Shown: piece after piece, positions 6,624 through 7,230 of the stretch
Layout: each line of letters opens with the position of its first letter
Numbering within the stretch: the first letter of the stretch is position 1
NCBI GenBank assembly: GCA_010027295.1
Contig: RGVM01000123.1
Span: 1-7,230, forward strand
Source of the DNA: Chitinophagia bacterium
GTDB lineage: Bacteria > Bacteroidota > Bacteroidia > Chitinophagales > Chitinophagaceae
DNA length: 7,230 nt
Reading direction: 5' to 3'
Notes under the pieces: generated by a model
The model's database searches: none
Seen by the model: only the letters and a program-made list of their open reading frames with translations
Told to the model about the DNA's origin: nothing
Program-made: the position numbers and the translations under genes

Positions 6624-6631
6624 CAAAATTA
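6624..6631 (-). promoter_or_regulatory. Candidate -7 promoter box for mutS
   Basis: On the minus strand this reads TAATTTTG, an exact TAnnTTTG match. Transcription would begin near 6618 and leave a leader of roughly 40 bases before the ATG at 6579. No clear TTTG -33 box is seen 19-21 bases upstream, where the sequence is G/C-rich. Confidence 0.42.
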
Positions 6632-6705
6632 GCCACGCACCCACCCCTTCCCGTCGATGTGAAGAATTTCGCCTGCTGCGTGCATAAGTCATTTCGGGCC
6701 TTTTT

Positions 6706-6751
6706 GGGAGTTAGGATTGAGGTGTCCTCACAAAGCGGCATCCCAACTCCC
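6706..6751. other. Nested inverted repeat (structured element) in the mutS/lipoprotein intergenic region
   Basis: GGGAGTTaGGAT (6706-6717) is complementary to ATCCcAACTCCC (6740-6751), an 11-bp stem with one A-C mismatch. Inside it TGAGG (6718-6722) pairs with CCTCA (6726-6730) around a TGT loop, leaving an unpaired patch at 6731-6739. A run of five T precedes the element on the plus strand, so it does not read as a terminator in either direction. It lies upstream of both flanking promoters and so outside both predicted transcripts. It could be a small RNA, a remnant of a palindromic repeat, or a protein-binding region. The rest of 6640-6827 shows no gene I can support. Confidence 0.35.
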
Positions 6752-6827
6752 GGTTTCGGCGAATGTTTCTCGGTCGCGTACTTCCTCCGCATCCGGGGCT
6801 GGAAGGGTAATCTCTTGGAGAGGAGGA

Positions 6828-6857
6828 TTTCAAACTCTCGGGCAAATCCGTATTTTG
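6828..6857 (+). promoter_or_regulatory. Candidate promoter for the lipoprotein gene
   Basis: A TTTC (6828-6831), one base from the -33 consensus TTTG, is followed after exactly 19 bases by TATTTTG (6851-6857), which is one base shorter than the consensus TAnnTTTG. Both the spacing and the -7-like box suit Bacteroidota promoters. Transcription would start around 6863, which excludes the ATG at 6859 as start codon and favours 6874 or 6880. Confidence 0.42.
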
Positions 6858-6873
6858 TATGCAAATTCCTTCT

Positions 6874-7230
6874 ATGCCTATGACACGTCTCATTGCATTG
6901 GCCCTGCTCCTCGGACTTGCATCCTGCCAGAAGTCCACCCCGCCCACCAAGACCGAGCTCATATCCAGGGCATGGAAGTATGCCAGCTTCAAGGCCACTT
7001 CGAACGGCATCATGGTCGACGTGCTGCAGCAGCTGAACGCATGCAAGAAGGACGACATCATCCGTTTCAAGTCGGACAAGAGCCTGACGCAGGAGGAGGG
7101 TCCCACGAAATGCGCCCCGACCGACCCCCAGATCATCTCGACCGGCACCTGGGCCTTCTCTGCCGACGAGAAGAGCATGACCTACGGAGGGCGGACGGCC
7201 ACCATCGTCGAGTTGACCGCCACCTCGCTG
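6874..7230 (+). CDS. Lipocalin-like domain lipoprotein, N-terminal part (runs off right edge)
   Basis: From ATG 6874 there are 119 codons without a stop to the window edge, so the C-terminus is missing. The start M-P-M-T-R-L-I-A-L-A-L-L-L-G-L-A-S-C is a lipoprotein signal peptide with lipobox L15-A-S-C18, so the mature protein should be lipidated at Cys18 and held in a membrane facing the periplasm or surface. The body has the layout of Bacteroidota lipocalin-like small lipoproteins: a W near the start (Trp34), C-K-K-D-D (57-61), an F...D...L strand, a second Cys80, then G-T-W-A-F-S-A-D-E (91-99) and repeated short beta-type strands. Cys57 and Cys80 may form a disulfide. ATGs at 6859, 6874 and 6880 are in frame; the promoter at 6828-6857 argues against the first. 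Ligand and role are unknown. It is divergent from mutS and probably functionally unrelated to it. Confidence 0.75.
   Translation, partial: MPMTRLIALALLLGLASCQKSTPPTKTELISRAWKYASFKATSNGIMVDVLQQLNACKKDDIIRFKSDKSLTQEEGPTKCAPTDPQIISTGTWAFSADEKSMTYGGRTATIVELTATSL

Noticed and set aside
6706..6751. Integron attC site, suggested by GTT...AAC arms
   Set aside because: attC sites have RYYYAAC first and GTTRRRY last on a strand; here the order is reversed on both strands, and there is no integrase or cassette context.
6785..6850. tRNA-like stretch upstream of the lipoprotein
   Set aside because: A GGATTTCAAAC segment recalls a T-arm, but no complete cloverleaf, anticodon stem or acceptor pairing could be drawn on either strand.
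6580..6864. In-frame open extension of 95 codons upstream of mutS, which could be an N-terminal extension
   Set aside because: MutS homology starts at the ATG at 6579. The extension has a different composition from the GC3-rich coding sequence, no recognisable domain, and contains the candidate mutS promoter and hairpins.

Overview
This window looks like ordinary chromosome from a GC-rich member of the Bacteroidota, probably Bacteroidales. Three things suggest this. The N-terminus of the GlmM-type mutase (M-A-L-I-K-S-I-S-G-I-R-G-T) and the style of MutS are typical of that phylum. Several genes are preceded by TAnnTTTG-like boxes, the Bacteroidota -7 promoter element, rather than by strong Shine-Dalgarno sequences. 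The right-edge gene encodes a small lipoprotein of the lipocalin-like type common in gut Bacteroidota. GC content is high by eye, with strong G/C preference at third codon positions in the real genes. No plasmid, phage, transposon, tRNA, rRNA or CRISPR signature was seen.

Layout: (1) Positions 1-170, minus strand: the first 56 codons of a PAP2-family membrane phosphatase that runs off the left edge. (2) 171-296: a divergent intergenic region with candidate promoter boxes for both directions and a 13-bp palindrome. (3) 297-3915, plus strand: a likely three-gene operon of phosphoglucosamine mutase (glmM-like), a PLP-dependent cysteine desulfurase, and a signal-peptide-bearing ChbG/HpnK (YdjC-like) carbohydrate deacetylase, with gaps of 57 and 16 bases. 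(4) 3927-3958: a hairpin between the convergent operon and mutS, a possible two-way terminator without a U-tract. (5) 3952-6579, minus strand: a complete mutS of 875 codons. (6) 6580-6873: a 294-base divergent intergenic region with the mutS promoter box and leader hairpin, a nested hairpin of unknown role, and a promoter for the next gene. (7) 6874-7230, plus strand: the first 119 codons of a lipocalin-like lipoprotein that runs off the right edge.

The genes are mostly housekeeping: amino-sugar supply for the cell wall (GlmM), sulfur mobilisation (cysteine desulfurase), exported sugar deacetylation, and DNA mismatch repair. I find no convincing new multi-gene system. The most interesting signals lie inside mutS. 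One is a perfect 2 x 30-bp in-frame tandem duplication just before the clamp domain. The other is an 8-base C homopolymer directly before the C-terminal beta-clamp-binding motif. Both are slippage-prone tracts in a gene whose product suppresses slippage. Their functional importance is an inference that has not been tested here.
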